Assembly: GCF_022758145.1 (NCBI RefSeq) | Contig: NZ_JAJVDH010000007.1 | Span: 62,001-126,000, forward strand | Length of the DNA stretch: 64,000 nt | Direction of reading: 5' to 3' | From: Pontibacter vulgaris | GTDB taxonomy: Bacteria > Bacteroidota > Bacteroidia > Cytophagales > Hymenobacteraceae | Shown: in pieces, positions 17,609 through 26,946 of the stretch | How the letters are laid out: each line of letters opens with the position of its first letter | Position numbering within the stretch: position 1 is the first letter of the stretch | Made by a program: the position numbers and the translations under genes | The notes under the pieces: model-generated | Databases searched by the model: none | Seen by the model: only the letters and a program-made list of their open reading frames with translations | Told to the model about the DNA's origin: nothing

Positions 17609-20600
17609 TTATAGTACCTCATCTTTAAAGTATAGCTTGAAAGTAGTTCCTTTTCCTTCTTCGCTTTCCACTTCGATTTTGCCTTTGGCATTATCCATCA
17701 TACGTTTTACAATGTATAAGCCCATGCCAGTACCATCTACGTGCGAGTGGAATCGTTTGAAAAGTGTAAATAACTTCGAAAGGTTATCTTCACTCATGCC
17801 CAGACCGTTATCGTGTACTGTAAGCATAATATAACCATCCAGCTTCTCTGTCTTAATCGAAATCTCAGGGCAACAATCCTCTCTTTTATACTTAATGGAG
17901 TTGCTTAACAGGTTATATAAAATGCTGTAGATGTTTTTGCGGGAGAAGTATAACCTGGAGGCTTCGCTGAAATCGACCTTGATTTTGGCTTTTTCGGTAT
18001 GCAGAAGCTTTTGCATGTTTGCCTGCACATTGCTAAACACTTCAGAAAGATCTACTGACTCTGCTTCGCTATCAACGTCACGTTGTATCTTGGCCACATC
18101 TGTAAGTTCCTTTATAACGTTTTTGAAGCGCATAATGGAGTCCTTCACCATATCAAATAGTGGCTTGGTAGGTTCGCCCGGTATTTTGCCTGCAGCTTCT
18201 ATCTGCTCTTCCAGCAGTAATACTAACCCTTCAATATTGGCCATCGGAGATTTCAGGTCATGCGAGGCCGTGTATACAAACGTATCAAGGTCTTCGATTA
18301 CACGGAGCAGGTGTTCGTTAGTATGCTGCAGTTTTTCCTGAGTTGATTTCAGATCGGTTAGATCAATGAAAGAGCCTAACACACGATATGGGATCTGGTA
18401 CTCATTATGCATAATGTATGCCCTGTTAGACACATATGCATACGTACCATCAGCTTTTAATACACGGTATTCGCTAAACCATTGGTCATTGCCATAGTTA
18501 ATGGCCTTGTTTATACTTTTAACAACTTCATCGCGATCTTCCGGGTGTATTTTTTCGAACCAGCCATTTGAACCTGGGCTCATCACATCGGCACTATAAC
18601 CCAGCATGTGTTGCAGCCCTTCGCTCCACCAGATCTCGTTTGTTACAAGGTTCCAATCCCATACCACATCGTTTGTAGCCATAGAAACCAGGCGGAAACG
18701 TTCTTCACTGGCTGATAATTCCTGTGTACGTTCAGTTACTCGTTTTTCCAGCTCATTATTAAGCTTTATCAGGTCTTCTTCGGCTTTTTTCAGTTCCTCG
18801 TATGCCTGCAGTACTTTTTCATCGCTGAGCTTTTCTTCTGTTACGTCAGCCATAGTTACGGTCAGGCCATCGCCCATTTTTACAGCAACTATTTTATACC
18901 ATGCTTTTTGGCCATTTATTTCAAGGTTAAGCTCCGTGTGCAGCGGCTGGCCGGTTTCTACAACCTGTACAAATTTCTTGAACAGGCCATTATTTTTAAG
19001 AAAAGGTAAAGTAAGCTGTACGCTTGTATTTAAAAGCTCTGCATGAGCTGCGCCTACTAATTCTTCCGTTTTTATATTGAGCAAACTCCATGTAAAGTCT
19101 TTTATTTCGTTTTTTGTACCACGCACTGCCTGGAAAGCCATAATGCTGCTTAGCGAGCTATTAAGCACTCCCTGTACTACATTTGTGAGTTCTTTAAGTG
19201 TGGTAACGTCAACAAAACTGATAACTACGCCATCCTTATTGCCATCAAACTTAAGGTAAGGAATGATGCGCATCAGGTAGAATTTACCATCTGTAGTTTG
19301 TATTTCCTGCTCTACTTCTTCAGAGGTATTGTTCACCTTTTTGATGTCTTCGAGCAGGCGCGCGTATTTCAAATTATGCGATAAATGGTGAATAGGCCGG
19401 CCTATGTCGCCGCTCATAATATTGATCAGGCCTTCTATATGCTTGGTATACTTCCGGATAACAAGGTTATGATCAATAAAAAGCTGCCCGATATTAGAAC
19501 TTCGAATGTAGTTATCCAGATCTTCGTTGAGCTCCTGCAGTTCTTTAATTTTTAACTGATGCTCTGAGTTTACTGTATGCAGCTCTTCGTTAAGCGACTG
19601 CATCTCTTCGTTTGAGCTCTGCAATTCTTCGTTGGAAGACATCAGTTCCTCATTAGTAGACTGTAGCTCTTCGTTAGAGGTTGTAAGGTCCTGAACAGTT
19701 AAATTAAGGCTTTCACGCGCTTCCTTGAGTTCCGATTCCAGTGAAGTAAGTTGTTGCAGATAATCAGCATCCGAAACAAATGACAGGTCAGATATCTTAG
19801 GTATCGGGTGTACCTCTCCCATCTCCTGTAGTAGTACCAATATTACTTTAGATTCATCCTTTTCCTGGCTTACAGGTCTGATAGATACATGAATCAGTTG
19901 TTCTTTTTTGCCGATCTTAACAGTAACCTGGCGGGCCACGATTTTACGGTTTTGCTTTATGGCTTTGCGTATGCCCACGCTAAGCGTTACCGCCAGTTCT
20001 TCGGGCACCATTTTAATCAAGTTAAAGTGCAGGCGCTTATCCGGGAATTTAAGAAACCGGTTAATGTCCCCTATACCGTGCAGCAGCTGGTAATGCTCAT
20101 CAACATACAGGCCCGTAACTTTAAAATCTTCCGCTACAGCATCCATAAAGCCATCGTTGTAACGTGCCAGCTCGTTTAGCTTATAGTTACCGGCTTTGCT
20201 TACGGGAGCCAATGCCGACGGGTAACTGGTAATGCCATAGGAAGCTTTTGTTCCTTTGCTCTCTTTTATTTTCCTGAATAATTTCCACTTCCGGTTTTCC
20301 TCAGAAAAGAAGGGTTTCATTTCGCCGATGTGCTCGCTTGGACCTAGCAGGAGATAACCTCCCAGATTAAGAGCATATGGAAACAATGAAAGTACCTTGT
20401 TCTGCAACCCGGGGTTCAGGTAAATGAGCATGTTACGGCATGTAATCAGGTCGATATGGCTGAATGGCGGATCTTTCTGAAGGTCGTGCTGTGCAAATAC
20501 TACAAGTTTTCTGATCTCCTCGTTAATGATAAACCGGTTACCCTTCTGGTGAAAGTAACGTTGCAACCTTTCGGGAGATATATCTTTTGAAATGGCGAGC

Positions 20601-21718
20601 GGGTAGCTGCCTTTAGATGCCTGCCCGATGGCTCGCTGATCTATATCGGTAGCAAACAATTTTACTTTAGGCTCTCGCCCCAACTTCTCATAAGCTTCCT
20701 GGAAAAGCATAGCCAAGGAGTATACCTCCTCACCTGAACTACAAGCCGCAGACCATACTTTTACATATTCATCTTCTGGCTTTTCCTGAATAAGTTTAGG
20801 AATAACCTCATGCTCGAGCAGTGCAAATGCCTCTGTATCTCTGAAAAATTTAGTAACATTGATAAAAAACTCCTGACAAAGCTGCTTGATTTCAGCCGGG
20901 TTTTCGTGGAGGTAATTCAGGTATTCCTTCAGCCCAACTACCCTTAACTGATCCATACGCTTCTGGATTCTGCGGTTAAGGGTTGCGTGCTTGTAATCAG
21001 TAAAATCGGTTTGTGTATGTGTGCAGATAAGGTCTAAGATCTCCTGCAGTAAAAGGTCATCTTCGCTTTGTTCAGTTTGTTCAATCAATGTTTCCACCAG
21101 CGGAATTTTACGGGTGTATTCTATTATTTCTTCCGGCATCAGCTCCGGCGAAAGCACATAATCTACAAAGCCCTTGTCGATTGCGCTACGTGGCATGCCA
21201 TCAAATTTAGCTGTATTCGGGTCTTGCACTACCACCATGCCTCCTGCTTCCTTAATTGCTTTTGCCCCTTTGGTTCCATCGGTGCCGGTGCCCGAAAGTA
21301 CTATGCCAATAGCATATTTCCCACGGTTTTTGGCCATGGATTCAAAGAATAGGTCAATAGCAAAATTAGGCTCGCGGCTACGGGCTTTGTCGGCTAAGCG
21401 AAGGCGCCCATGCTCTAATGTGAGTTGCTTGCCGCTGGGCAGTACATAAACGCAGTTTGGGCGCGTAAACATATTATCTTCCGCTTCCTGCACCTGCATG
21501 CGGGTGTGCTTCGATAATAGTTCCGCCATCAGGCTTTTATGGTCTGGCGAGAGGTGCTGGATAATTACAAAAGAGAAACTGGAGTTGTTAGGGAAATGAT
21601 CAAAAAGCTTATGGATAGCCTCAAGACCACCTGCCGAGGCGCCAATGCCTACCAGGTAGTGATCCGCTGGTTTAGGCAGACCTTTAAAGTTTAAGGCTTG
21701 TATTTTTGATTTTGTCAT
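17609..21718 (-). CDS. CheB-CheR-PAS-histidine kinase fusion
   Basis: A 1369-residue multidomain sensor. Residues about 20-200 are a CheB methylesterase with Ser28 (GASAGG), His55 (IIQHLSP) and Asp147 (SGTGTDG). About 215-490 is a CheR methyltransferase with KVWSAACSSGEEVYS. A heptad coiled coil of repeated SNEELQSTNEE-type units spans about 655-735. PAS domains lie at about 738-840, 845-960 and 1005-1125, with a second coiled coil at about 965-1005. The kinase has His1153 (TASHDLKSP) and a full ATPase (NLLSNSIKY, GTGMGLYIV). It has no receiver domain. Its gene starts 35 bases after the bacteriophytochrome stop, so it is the likely output of that photoreceptor; soluble, cytoplasmic. Confidence 0.93.
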   Translation of the reverse strand: MTKSKIQALNFKGLPKPADHYLVGIGASAGGLEAIHKLFDHFPNNSSFSFVIIQHLSPDHKSLMAELLSKHTRMQVQEAEDNMFTRPNCVYVLPSGKQLTLEHGRLRLADKARSREPNFAIDLFFESMAKNRGKYAIGIVLSGTGTDGTKGAKAIKEAGGMVVVQDPNTAKFDGMPRSAIDKGFVDYVLSPELMPEEIIEYTRKIPLVETLIEQTEQSEDDLLLQEILDLICTHTQTDFTDYKHATLNRRIQKRMDQLRVVGLKEYLNYLHENPAEIKQLCQEFFINVTKFFRDTEAFALLEHEVIPKLIQEKPEDEYVKVWSAACSSGEEVYSLAMLFQEAYEKLGREPKVKLFATDIDQRAIGQASKGSYPLAISKDISPERLQRYFHQKGNRFIINEEIRKLVVFAQHDLQKDPPFSHIDLITCRNMLIYLNPGLQNKVLSLFPYALNLGGYLLLGPSEHIGEMKPFFSEENRKWKLFRKIKESKGTKASYGITSYPSALAPVSKAGNYKLNELARYNDGFMDAVAEDFKVTGLYVDEHYQLLHGIGDINRFLKFPDKRLHFNLIKMVPEELAVTLSVGIRKAIKQNRKIVARQVTVKIGKKEQLIHVSIRPVSQEKDESKVILVLLQEMGEVHPIPKISDLSFVSDADYLQQLTSLESELKEARESLNLTVQDLTTSNEELQSTNEELMSSNEELQSSNEEMQSLNEELHTVNSEHQLKIKELQELNEDLDNYIRSSNIGQLFIDHNLVIRKYTKHIEGLINIMSGDIGRPIHHLSHNLKYARLLEDIKKVNNTSEEVEQEIQTTDGKFYLMRIIPYLKFDGNKDGVVISFVDVTTLKELTNVVQGVLNSSLSSIMAFQAVRGTKNEIKDFTWSLLNIKTEELVGAAHAELLNTSVQLTLPFLKNNGLFKKFVQVVETGQPLHTELNLEINGQKAWYKIVAVKMGDGLTVTMADVTEEKLSDEKVLQAYEELKKAEEDLIKLNNELEKRVTERTQELSASEERFRLVSMATNDVVWDWNLVTNEIWWSEGLQHMLGYSADVMSPGSNGWFEKIHPEDRDEVVKSINKAINYGNDQWFSEYRVLKADGTYAYVSNRAYIMHNEYQIPYRVLGSFIDLTDLKSTQEKLQHTNEHLLRVIEDLDTFVYTASHDLKSPMANIEGLVLLLEEQIEAAGKIPGEPTKPLFDMVKDSIMRFKNVIKELTDVAKIQRDVDSEAESVDLSEVFSNVQANMQKLLHTEKAKIKVDFSEASRLYFSRKNIYSILYNLLSNSIKYKREDCCPEISIKTEKLDGYIMLTVHDNGLGMSEDNLSKLFTLFKRFHSHVDGTGMGLYIVKRMMDNAKGKIEVESEEGKGTTFKLYFKDEVL

Positions 21719-21753
21719 TCCTGTTAACCTAAATTGAGCAGTTCGCTTCCCGC

Positions 21754-23298
21754 TTATTTTTCTCTGATAATTTTTTCCAGCACTGCACTGCGTAGTATTT
21801 CTGCAGCTTCCAGCTCAACTTCATGCCATGGCAAAGAAGTGTTTTTCACAGTCTCCTTATAAATGGCAAAAGAATTACGTGGGTGATATGTTTTACCGTC
21901 TGCCTCTATCTGGATAGCGCTATTTGGATCGCCTCCCCAGTTAACATTCTGCAACACTTCTTCCCGGAAGCCAAGTATAAATTCTCCTTGCTCAGCATTT
22001 ATTGGCAACACAATCAGGCCGCTGGCAATATCCTTAAAATCTAAGCTGTAAACATATTCTTTAGGCAAAGAATCAGTAGCATAAGTTTGGGATGCCTTGT
22101 TGCGTCGTAGCCAGGATACAAGTTCTTTCAGCTCCTGTTTATCGGGTGTATTGCCAGTTGTCCAGGTGGAACCTTCGTAAAAAATGGCAGCTCCCGAAAG
22201 CGAAAGCAATTGAAGTATAGTTGCCTTACCAGTTAAAAGGCCATCTGCAATATTGAGGCTATCATATAACTGAACCAGTATCTGAGTATGTATGGCTCTT
22301 AGATTTGAGCGTAACTGAAAGGCAGATTCTTTAGCACGGCTTTCCAATTGTGCAGATAATATACCTGACAGCAGTTCCATCCCTGAACGGATCTCGTAGC
22401 TGGGATTTTTTGCAGTTTTATGATGGCACGAAATAAGCCCCCACAACTTATCATTTATAATAATAGGCAACGACATGGATGCCTCAATATTCATATTGCG
22501 CAAATACTCCAGGTGCACTGTGGCTACACTGCGCAGGTTGCATTCCGAAAGGTCAGTAAAGCGTTGATTTATCGGGTTGATAACAGGTATCAGGCGAACC
22601 GGTTTATAATCGTGGGTAGGTATAAGCCTGTATGGGTTTTTGAAGTATAATTCACGGGCCTGGCGTGGCACGTCAGAAGCCGGAAAACGAAGATCAAGGT
22701 AATCGCTCATGCTCTCTTCTTTTGCCTGGGCTATCACGATCCCGTTCCAGTTCGGATCGAACTGGTATACCAGCACGCGGTCAAAACCAGATATCTTTTT
22801 AATTTCCCTGGCGGCCAGCTGGGCTGTTTCCTCAATGGTGGGCGCCTGTTTAAGCAAAGAGGTAATGTATTTAATTTGCTGATAAAGCCCTATAAACGAG
22901 CTACCTGCGTCTTCTCTGCCTTCCTCCAGTTCAATTAAAATGTACTCTTCTTTTGCGTGAACAAGCGCAGTAAAAACAACATCTCTGCCTCCTACCGAAA
23001 ATGAAAGTACAAAAGGGATTTTCTCCTGGTTGCTGTTTATTTTTTCCTGTATTTCTGCATACTGGTTAGCAGGAATAAGATCAGAAAGGGCTTTATCCAG
23101 CAGATCATCAACCGAATATTCTAACTGCTGCTCTACGTTCTCGCTTGCCTGCACAATGCGCAGCTGCACTTTATCCAGCACCAAAAGTACTCCGTGCGGT
23201 TGTATCAGATTAACTAAATGAAGCGGTATACTTCCACAAAAATCGGAATCATAGTTTTTATCAGGGGTAATGGATACAGGTGCTGTTTTGTCTTTCAT
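21754..23298 (-). CDS. Bacteriophytochrome photosensory core (PAS-GAF-PHY) without kinase
   Basis: A 514-residue bacterial phytochrome started at ATG 23298 (an upstream TTG is possible). The biliverdin-binding Cys is Cys21 in FCGSIPLHLVNLIQPHG. The GAF domain has RFPASDVPRQARELY and chromophore-contact His262 in TVHLEYLRNMNIEASMS. The PHY tongue shows WGGDP and HPRNSFAIYKE. The protein ends after PHY, with no kinase, unlike typical BphP (about 750 residues). It should be a red/far-red photoreceptor attached to a bilin. It is followed 35 bases on by the CheB-CheR-kinase gene, which likely supplies the output. Confidence 0.92.
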   Translation of the reverse strand: MKDKTAPVSITPDKNYDSDFCGSIPLHLVNLIQPHGVLLVLDKVQLRIVQASENVEQQLEYSVDDLLDKALSDLIPANQYAEIQEKINSNQEKIPFVLSFSVGGRDVVFTALVHAKEEYILIELEEGREDAGSSFIGLYQQIKYITSLLKQAPTIEETAQLAAREIKKISGFDRVLVYQFDPNWNGIVIAQAKEESMSDYLDLRFPASDVPRQARELYFKNPYRLIPTHDYKPVRLIPVINPINQRFTDLSECNLRSVATVHLEYLRNMNIEASMSLPIIINDKLWGLISCHHKTAKNPSYEIRSGMELLSGILSAQLESRAKESAFQLRSNLRAIHTQILVQLYDSLNIADGLLTGKATILQLLSLSGAAIFYEGSTWTTGNTPDKQELKELVSWLRRNKASQTYATDSLPKEYVYSLDFKDIASGLIVLPINAEQGEFILGFREEVLQNVNWGGDPNSAIQIEADGKTYHPRNSFAIYKETVKNTSLPWHEVELEAAEILRSAVLEKIIREK

Positions 23299-24008
23299 GC
23301 TTTTGTTGGTTGGTAATGCCTGCTTAAACAATGCATAACTGGGTGCAATTGGTAAACAAGAAGTGTATCAACAGGTTTAAAAATACACCCTGCTGTCAAT
23401 CCTATCATTGAAAAATCAGGCTTACATAAAATGCCTGTCCGACATTTTAAAGCTTTTAAAACTATTGCACTTTCTAACAGAAAAAAGGCGGAAAGTACAC
23501 TGGCTTGATGCAATTTAATGTTTTTCAATCATATAATTCAGTAATTGGTTAGAATTCATTCAAAATTGCTAGTGTTACGTTTCATAACCTGAACCGTTAA
23601 AATCATACTTCCATCAAATCTGAAGCCATAGAATTGATACTTCACAAGAATAGCTTTACTGGGATTTTATGATAAAAAAGATACAATTTTTGCAAGCAGT
23701 TAATTTGTTGATTCTAAGGTATAATGCTAACCATTTAAAGGGCATAATTTACAGGCAAACTGCAGACGATGTGCAACATCCAAAAAACTAAACATGGGCA
23801 TGAAATTGGTAGAGATCTGAGGCAGTAAGTATAGTTTAAACTAGGGTTTAAGTATAAATCGGTAACCAAAATTTCTATCTTACAGTAAGCAAGCCTTATC
23901 AATTTATCTTATCATTGTAAAACAAATTGGTTTTATTACCAATAATATCGTTAATGCAGCCTTTTGGCACACTAAGCCATCCGAAAGACCTGCCTCTAAA
24001 AATCAAAT
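23299..24008. other. Long AT-rich intergenic region between divergent genes
   Basis: About 710 bases separating the leftward phytochrome operon from the rightward monooxygenase gene. It must carry both promoters. Several AAGTATA-type heptamers occur near 23825-23855. A short frame overlapping the phytochrome start (23295-23528) has no support. No RNA gene was recognised. Confidence 0.5.
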
Positions 24009-24305
24009 ATGTTTGTAGCTGTAAGTATTTTTGAAATTGCCAACGACATGGCAGAAGAAGTAAGACAGGCTTTTATACAAAGGCCGCACCTGGTAGATGA
24101 AGCAAGTGGTTTTTTAGGTATGCAGGTGCTATCGCCACAAGAAAATGCAAATGAGTTTTGGGTAATGACCTCCTGGACAAATGAGGATAGTTACAAAGTA
24201 TGGTATAAGGAGCACATGAAAGAATCGCACCAGGGAGTGCCAAAAGGATTGAAATTAAAGCGGGAAAGTACCAAAGTACGTTACTTTGATAAAATTACGA
24301 AGTAA
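24009..24305 (+). CDS. ABM-fold monooxygenase, heme-degrading type
   Basis: A 98-residue ferredoxin-like antibiotic-biosynthesis-monooxygenase (ABM) protein. The order of residues (FVAVSIFEIAND at the start, EFWVMTSWTNEDSYKVWYKEH in the middle, then HQG) resembles IsdG/HmoB heme-degrading enzymes, with Asn11 and Trp58 as possible counterparts of the catalytic pair and a His as heme ligand. Such enzymes open heme to bilin products and release iron. It sits between the bacteriophytochrome and hemA, so it could affect bilin supply. The activity is inferred from fold and context, and some ABM members act on other substrates. Confidence 0.65.
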   Translation: MFVAVSIFEIANDMAEEVRQAFIQRPHLVDEASGFLGMQVLSPQENANEFWVMTSWTNEDSYKVWYKEHMKESHQGVPKGLKLKRESTKVRYFDKITK

Positions 24306-24325
24306 AGGATAGGACTGTAACCAAC

Positions 24326-24384
24326 GTATAAAAGTATAAGGCCTGCAAAATAATTCATACTTTGCAGGCCTTATACTTTTATAC
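24326..24384. terminator. Perfect 24-base inverted-repeat terminator
   Basis: The arms at 24326-24349 and 24361-24384 are exact complements of 24 bases around an 11-base loop. Each arm carries AAGTATA or TATACTT beside the GC-rich core GGCCTGC/GCAGGCC. It lies between the convergent stops of the monooxygenase gene and hemA and can end both. Confidence 0.9.
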
Positions 24385-24412
24385 TTCCTTTCGGAATGTA
24401 CTTTAGCTTAAA

Positions 24413-25684
24413 TTAAGCGGTAGTTTCCTGTTTTTCCAGATTGAACAAAGTGCTTAACCCTTCCAGCAGGCTTTCAGATTCACCGCGAAGGCAGGCTGCT
24501 TTTAGCTCCAGTACCGGCATTTTGATAATTTTGTTCATCATGTTAAGTGTTACTGCCTCAATAACTGCCCGCTCTGCTTCGCCAAGGTTTTTAAGATAGC
24601 GCGCGATTTCCTGCTTACGAATCTCCTCGAGTTTGCTCTTAAATTGCTGAATGGCTGGCGACATAGCCATTTCGCGGGTCCAGTTGCCGAACTCTTCCAT
24701 CGCTTCTTCAATTATCTGCTCAACATCAGGTATGGCAGCCAAGCGTTGTGCCAGTGCCTCTGTTGCACGGTTTTTTATACTATCAATGTTGTAAACCAAA
24801 ACGCCCGGTAATGCCTCCAGCTCGCTATCTATACTTCGGGGCATCGAAAGGTCGATAAATACTTTTGAAGACAGGATTTCCTGTTTTGCCACCTGTTGCT
24901 TGGTTATAAAAAAGCAATCGCCCGGAACAGAAGATATCACCACATCGGCCTGATAGATCTGCTCCCAGACATTCTCCCAGGCTACAGCGGTAGCATTGCA
25001 TTTCTGAGCCAGATCCACCGCTTTCTGGTAAGTCCGGTTCACGATTACCACATTACCGCCCATGTGCGACTTCTGGAAATTATCACATACATTGGCGCCA
25101 ATCTCCCCTACTCCTATCATCAGAATACGCGGGTTTGGTATTGTTTCTGCAAGCTCCTCTACTAACTCCACTGTGGCATACGATACAGAGGCTGCACCAT
25201 CGTGAAAAGCCGTTTCGTTAACTACACGTTTGTTCGTGTAAAAGATAGTATGCATTAACCGGTGCAGAAACGGGCCGGCCATCTCTGCATCAGCAGACCA
25301 CTGGTAGGCCTTTTTTACCTGGTTCATGATCTGCATATCGCCAACCACCTGAGACTCCAGGCCTAATGCAACATTGAATAAATGCTTAACCGCTTCCTTA
25401 TGCCCGGTTATACTTACAAAGTATGGCGCTATACCTTTTGTTGCGATAAAGCCACACTCCATTGCGATCAGTTTTATAATCTCTTTCGAAAGGTCAGCTT
25501 CTGCGCTATAGTATACTTCGGTGCGGTTGCAGGTAGAGAGCACCAATACCTCTTTGGCTGTAGTAAATGCCTTTATTTTCTCCAGCAGATTTCTACAAGC
25601 TGACTCATTCAGGGCTACGGCTTCGCGAATAGCTATCGGGGCAATCTTATAAGATAAAGTAAGTGCTTTGAACAGGTTCTGCAT
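24413..25684 (-). CDS. hemA: Glutamyl-tRNA reductase
   Basis: A 423-residue glutamyl-tRNA reductase, the first enzyme of C5 tetrapyrrole synthesis, which reduces glutamyl-tRNA to glutamate-1-semialdehyde with NADPH. The catalytic Cys52 is in LSTCNRTEVYY. The LESQVVGDMQI segment matches the family's GESQ/GEPQ region with Leu in place of Gly. The NADPH-binding motif is MIGVGEIGANV. The C-terminal helical dimerisation domain is complete. Upstream DNA (25737-25771) holds palindromes resembling CRP/FNR sites, so expression may follow oxygen or redox state. Confidence 0.93.
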   Translation of the reverse strand: MQNLFKALTLSYKIAPIAIREAVALNESACRNLLEKIKAFTTAKEVLVLSTCNRTEVYYSAEADLSKEIIKLIAMECGFIATKGIAPYFVSITGHKEAVKHLFNVALGLESQVVGDMQIMNQVKKAYQWSADAEMAGPFLHRLMHTIFYTNKRVVNETAFHDGAASVSYATVELVEELAETIPNPRILMIGVGEIGANVCDNFQKSHMGGNVVIVNRTYQKAVDLAQKCNATAVAWENVWEQIYQADVVISSVPGDCFFITKQQVAKQEILSSKVFIDLSMPRSIDSELEALPGVLVYNIDSIKNRATEALAQRLAAIPDVEQIIEEAMEEFGNWTREMAMSPAIQQFKSKLEEIRKQEIARYLKNLGEAERAVIEAVTLNMMNKIIKMPVLELKAACLRGESESLLEGLSTLFNLEKQETTA

Positions 25685-25736
25685 TTTCTTGTGTCAGGGT
25701 ATGATGCAAAATTCGGAAGAAAGCTTAACCGCAAAT

Positions 25737-25771
25737 ATGATAATTGTCAGTTTCTAACAGGATAGTTGTCA
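25737..25771. promoter_or_regulatory. Two CRP/FNR-like half-palindromic sites before hemA
   Basis: TGATAATTGTCA at 25738-25749 and GGATAGTTGTCA at 25760-25771 lie 22 bases apart (about two helical turns), 54-87 bases upstream of the hemA start. The first matches the palindrome at 30265-30278 in 12 of 14 bases. The pattern TGAY-N4-RTCA is that of CRP/FNR-family operators. Not proven; short sites arise by chance. Confidence 0.4.
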
Positions 25772-25822
25772 TTATAAGCTTCGAAATACGATCCAGAGAA
25801 TCAAGTCAAAGTATAAAAAACA

Positions 25823-25852
25823 AAAGAGCTGCAAATCTATTTGCAGCTCTTT
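25823..25852 (-). terminator. Terminator of the phosphorelay operon
   Basis: Perfect stem AAAGAGCTGCAAA/TTTGCAGCTCTTT with a 4-base loop; the minus strand then reads TTTTGTTTTTT. It is about 35 bases past the stop at 25885. Confidence 0.9.
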
Positions 25853-25884
25853 AAAAAACATAAGTATAGTAAACTTGCTGATTC

Positions 25885-26946
25885 TTAATTCCTCATTTTA
25901 CGAAGCTTGTCGCCGTTAAGTATAGTAATCTTACTACCCTGGCTATCAATCAGTTTCTCATCCTTAAAATCAGCCAGCGTTCGTATCACAGCTTCTTTAG
26001 ATGCTCCAACTATACTTGCCAGATCTTCGCGCGAAATAGCTACCTGGAAGTTCTTATCATCGTCTTTATTATACTGTTTTTCTACTAAAACAAGGGCCTC
26101 CGCTACACGCTTTCGCACCGAGTTGTAGGCAAGTTTCAGCAGGCGGTCTTCGCGGTCGGCCAGGTTATCAGAGAGTATTTTAATAAACTTATTTGCTACG
26201 TCGCGGTTGTTGTGCAGGAGCGAGAAAAAATCATCGCGCGGAATAATGTATACTTCCGAATCTTCCAGTGCCACAGCCGATTCCCGGTATGGGTTTTCTT
26301 CCAACAGATCTACATAACCAATAAAGTCGCCGCTTTTATACAGGTCGGTGATCAGTTCGCGCCCTTCTTCATTTGCTTTAAAGGTTTTAACACGGCCCTT
26401 ATTCAGAAAGAATACTGCATTAGGCCTGTTACCTTCCGAGAAAAGCTGCTGCTTCTTTTTTAATATAGTTACTTTCTGGTCGTTTGATATAAGTTTGTTC
26501 AGGTCTTCCAGTCCTTTAGCTTCCTGTATAAAATCTGTTATACCTTCTATACTTCGCTGAAAATCGGCACGCAGAATTTCGTTCTTTTTAAGGCGCATTT
26601 CCACGGCATCCAGCAACTCCAGGTCATCAAAAGGCTTTATCAGGTAATCATCGGCACCCAGGTTCATCCCTTTCCTAAAATCTTCTTTTTCTGATTTTGC
26701 AGTCAGGAAGATAAACGGAATACCGGATGTAGCCGGGTTATTGCTGAGCATGTGCAACACGCCATAACCATCCAATTGCGGCATCATGATATCGCAGATG
26801 ATCAGGTCCGGCAGTTCTTTTTTTGCCAGCTCTACCCCTTTTCGGCCATTATCGGCTTCCACAATTTCATAGTTGGCAAGCGACAGGATTTCGGCAATAT
26901 TTTCCCTGATTTCCTGATTATCCTCGATTAGTAATATCTTTTTCAT
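25885..26946 (-). CDS. Receiver-CRP fusion transcription regulator
   Basis: A 353-residue fusion. Residues 1-120 are a receiver domain with phospho-acceptor Asp52 (IICDIMMPQ) and Lys in LIKPF. About 150-260 is a cyclic-nucleotide-binding-like domain as in CRP/FNR proteins, and about 275-350 is a winged helix-turn-helix with the recognition segment ISREDLASIVGASKEAVIRTLADF. No Fe-S-type Cys cluster is visible, so control is by phosphorylation rather than direct oxygen sensing. It overlaps the upstream kinase gene by 4 bases and is the DNA-binding output of the operon. Candidate sites are at 25737-25771, 30265-30278 and 31985-31996. Confidence 0.9.
   Translation of the reverse strand: MKKILLIEDNQEIRENIAEILSLANYEIVEADNGRKGVELAKKELPDLIICDIMMPQLDGYGVLHMLSNNPATSGIPFIFLTAKSEKEDFRKGMNLGADDYLIKPFDDLELLDAVEMRLKKNEILRADFQRSIEGITDFIQEAKGLEDLNKLISNDQKVTILKKKQQLFSEGNRPNAVFFLNKGRVKTFKANEEGRELITDLYKSGDFIGYVDLLEENPYRESAVALEDSEVYIIPRDDFFSLLHNNRDVANKFIKILSDNLADREDRLLKLAYNSVRKRVAEALVLVEKQYNKDDDKNFQVAISREDLASIVGASKEAVIRTLADFKDEKLIDSQGSKITILNGDKLRKMRN

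Noticed and set aside
23295..23528. Leftward frame of 77 codons before the phytochrome gene
   Set aside because: It overlaps the phytochrome start in another frame, has no family match and an odd composition; no start or promoter support.
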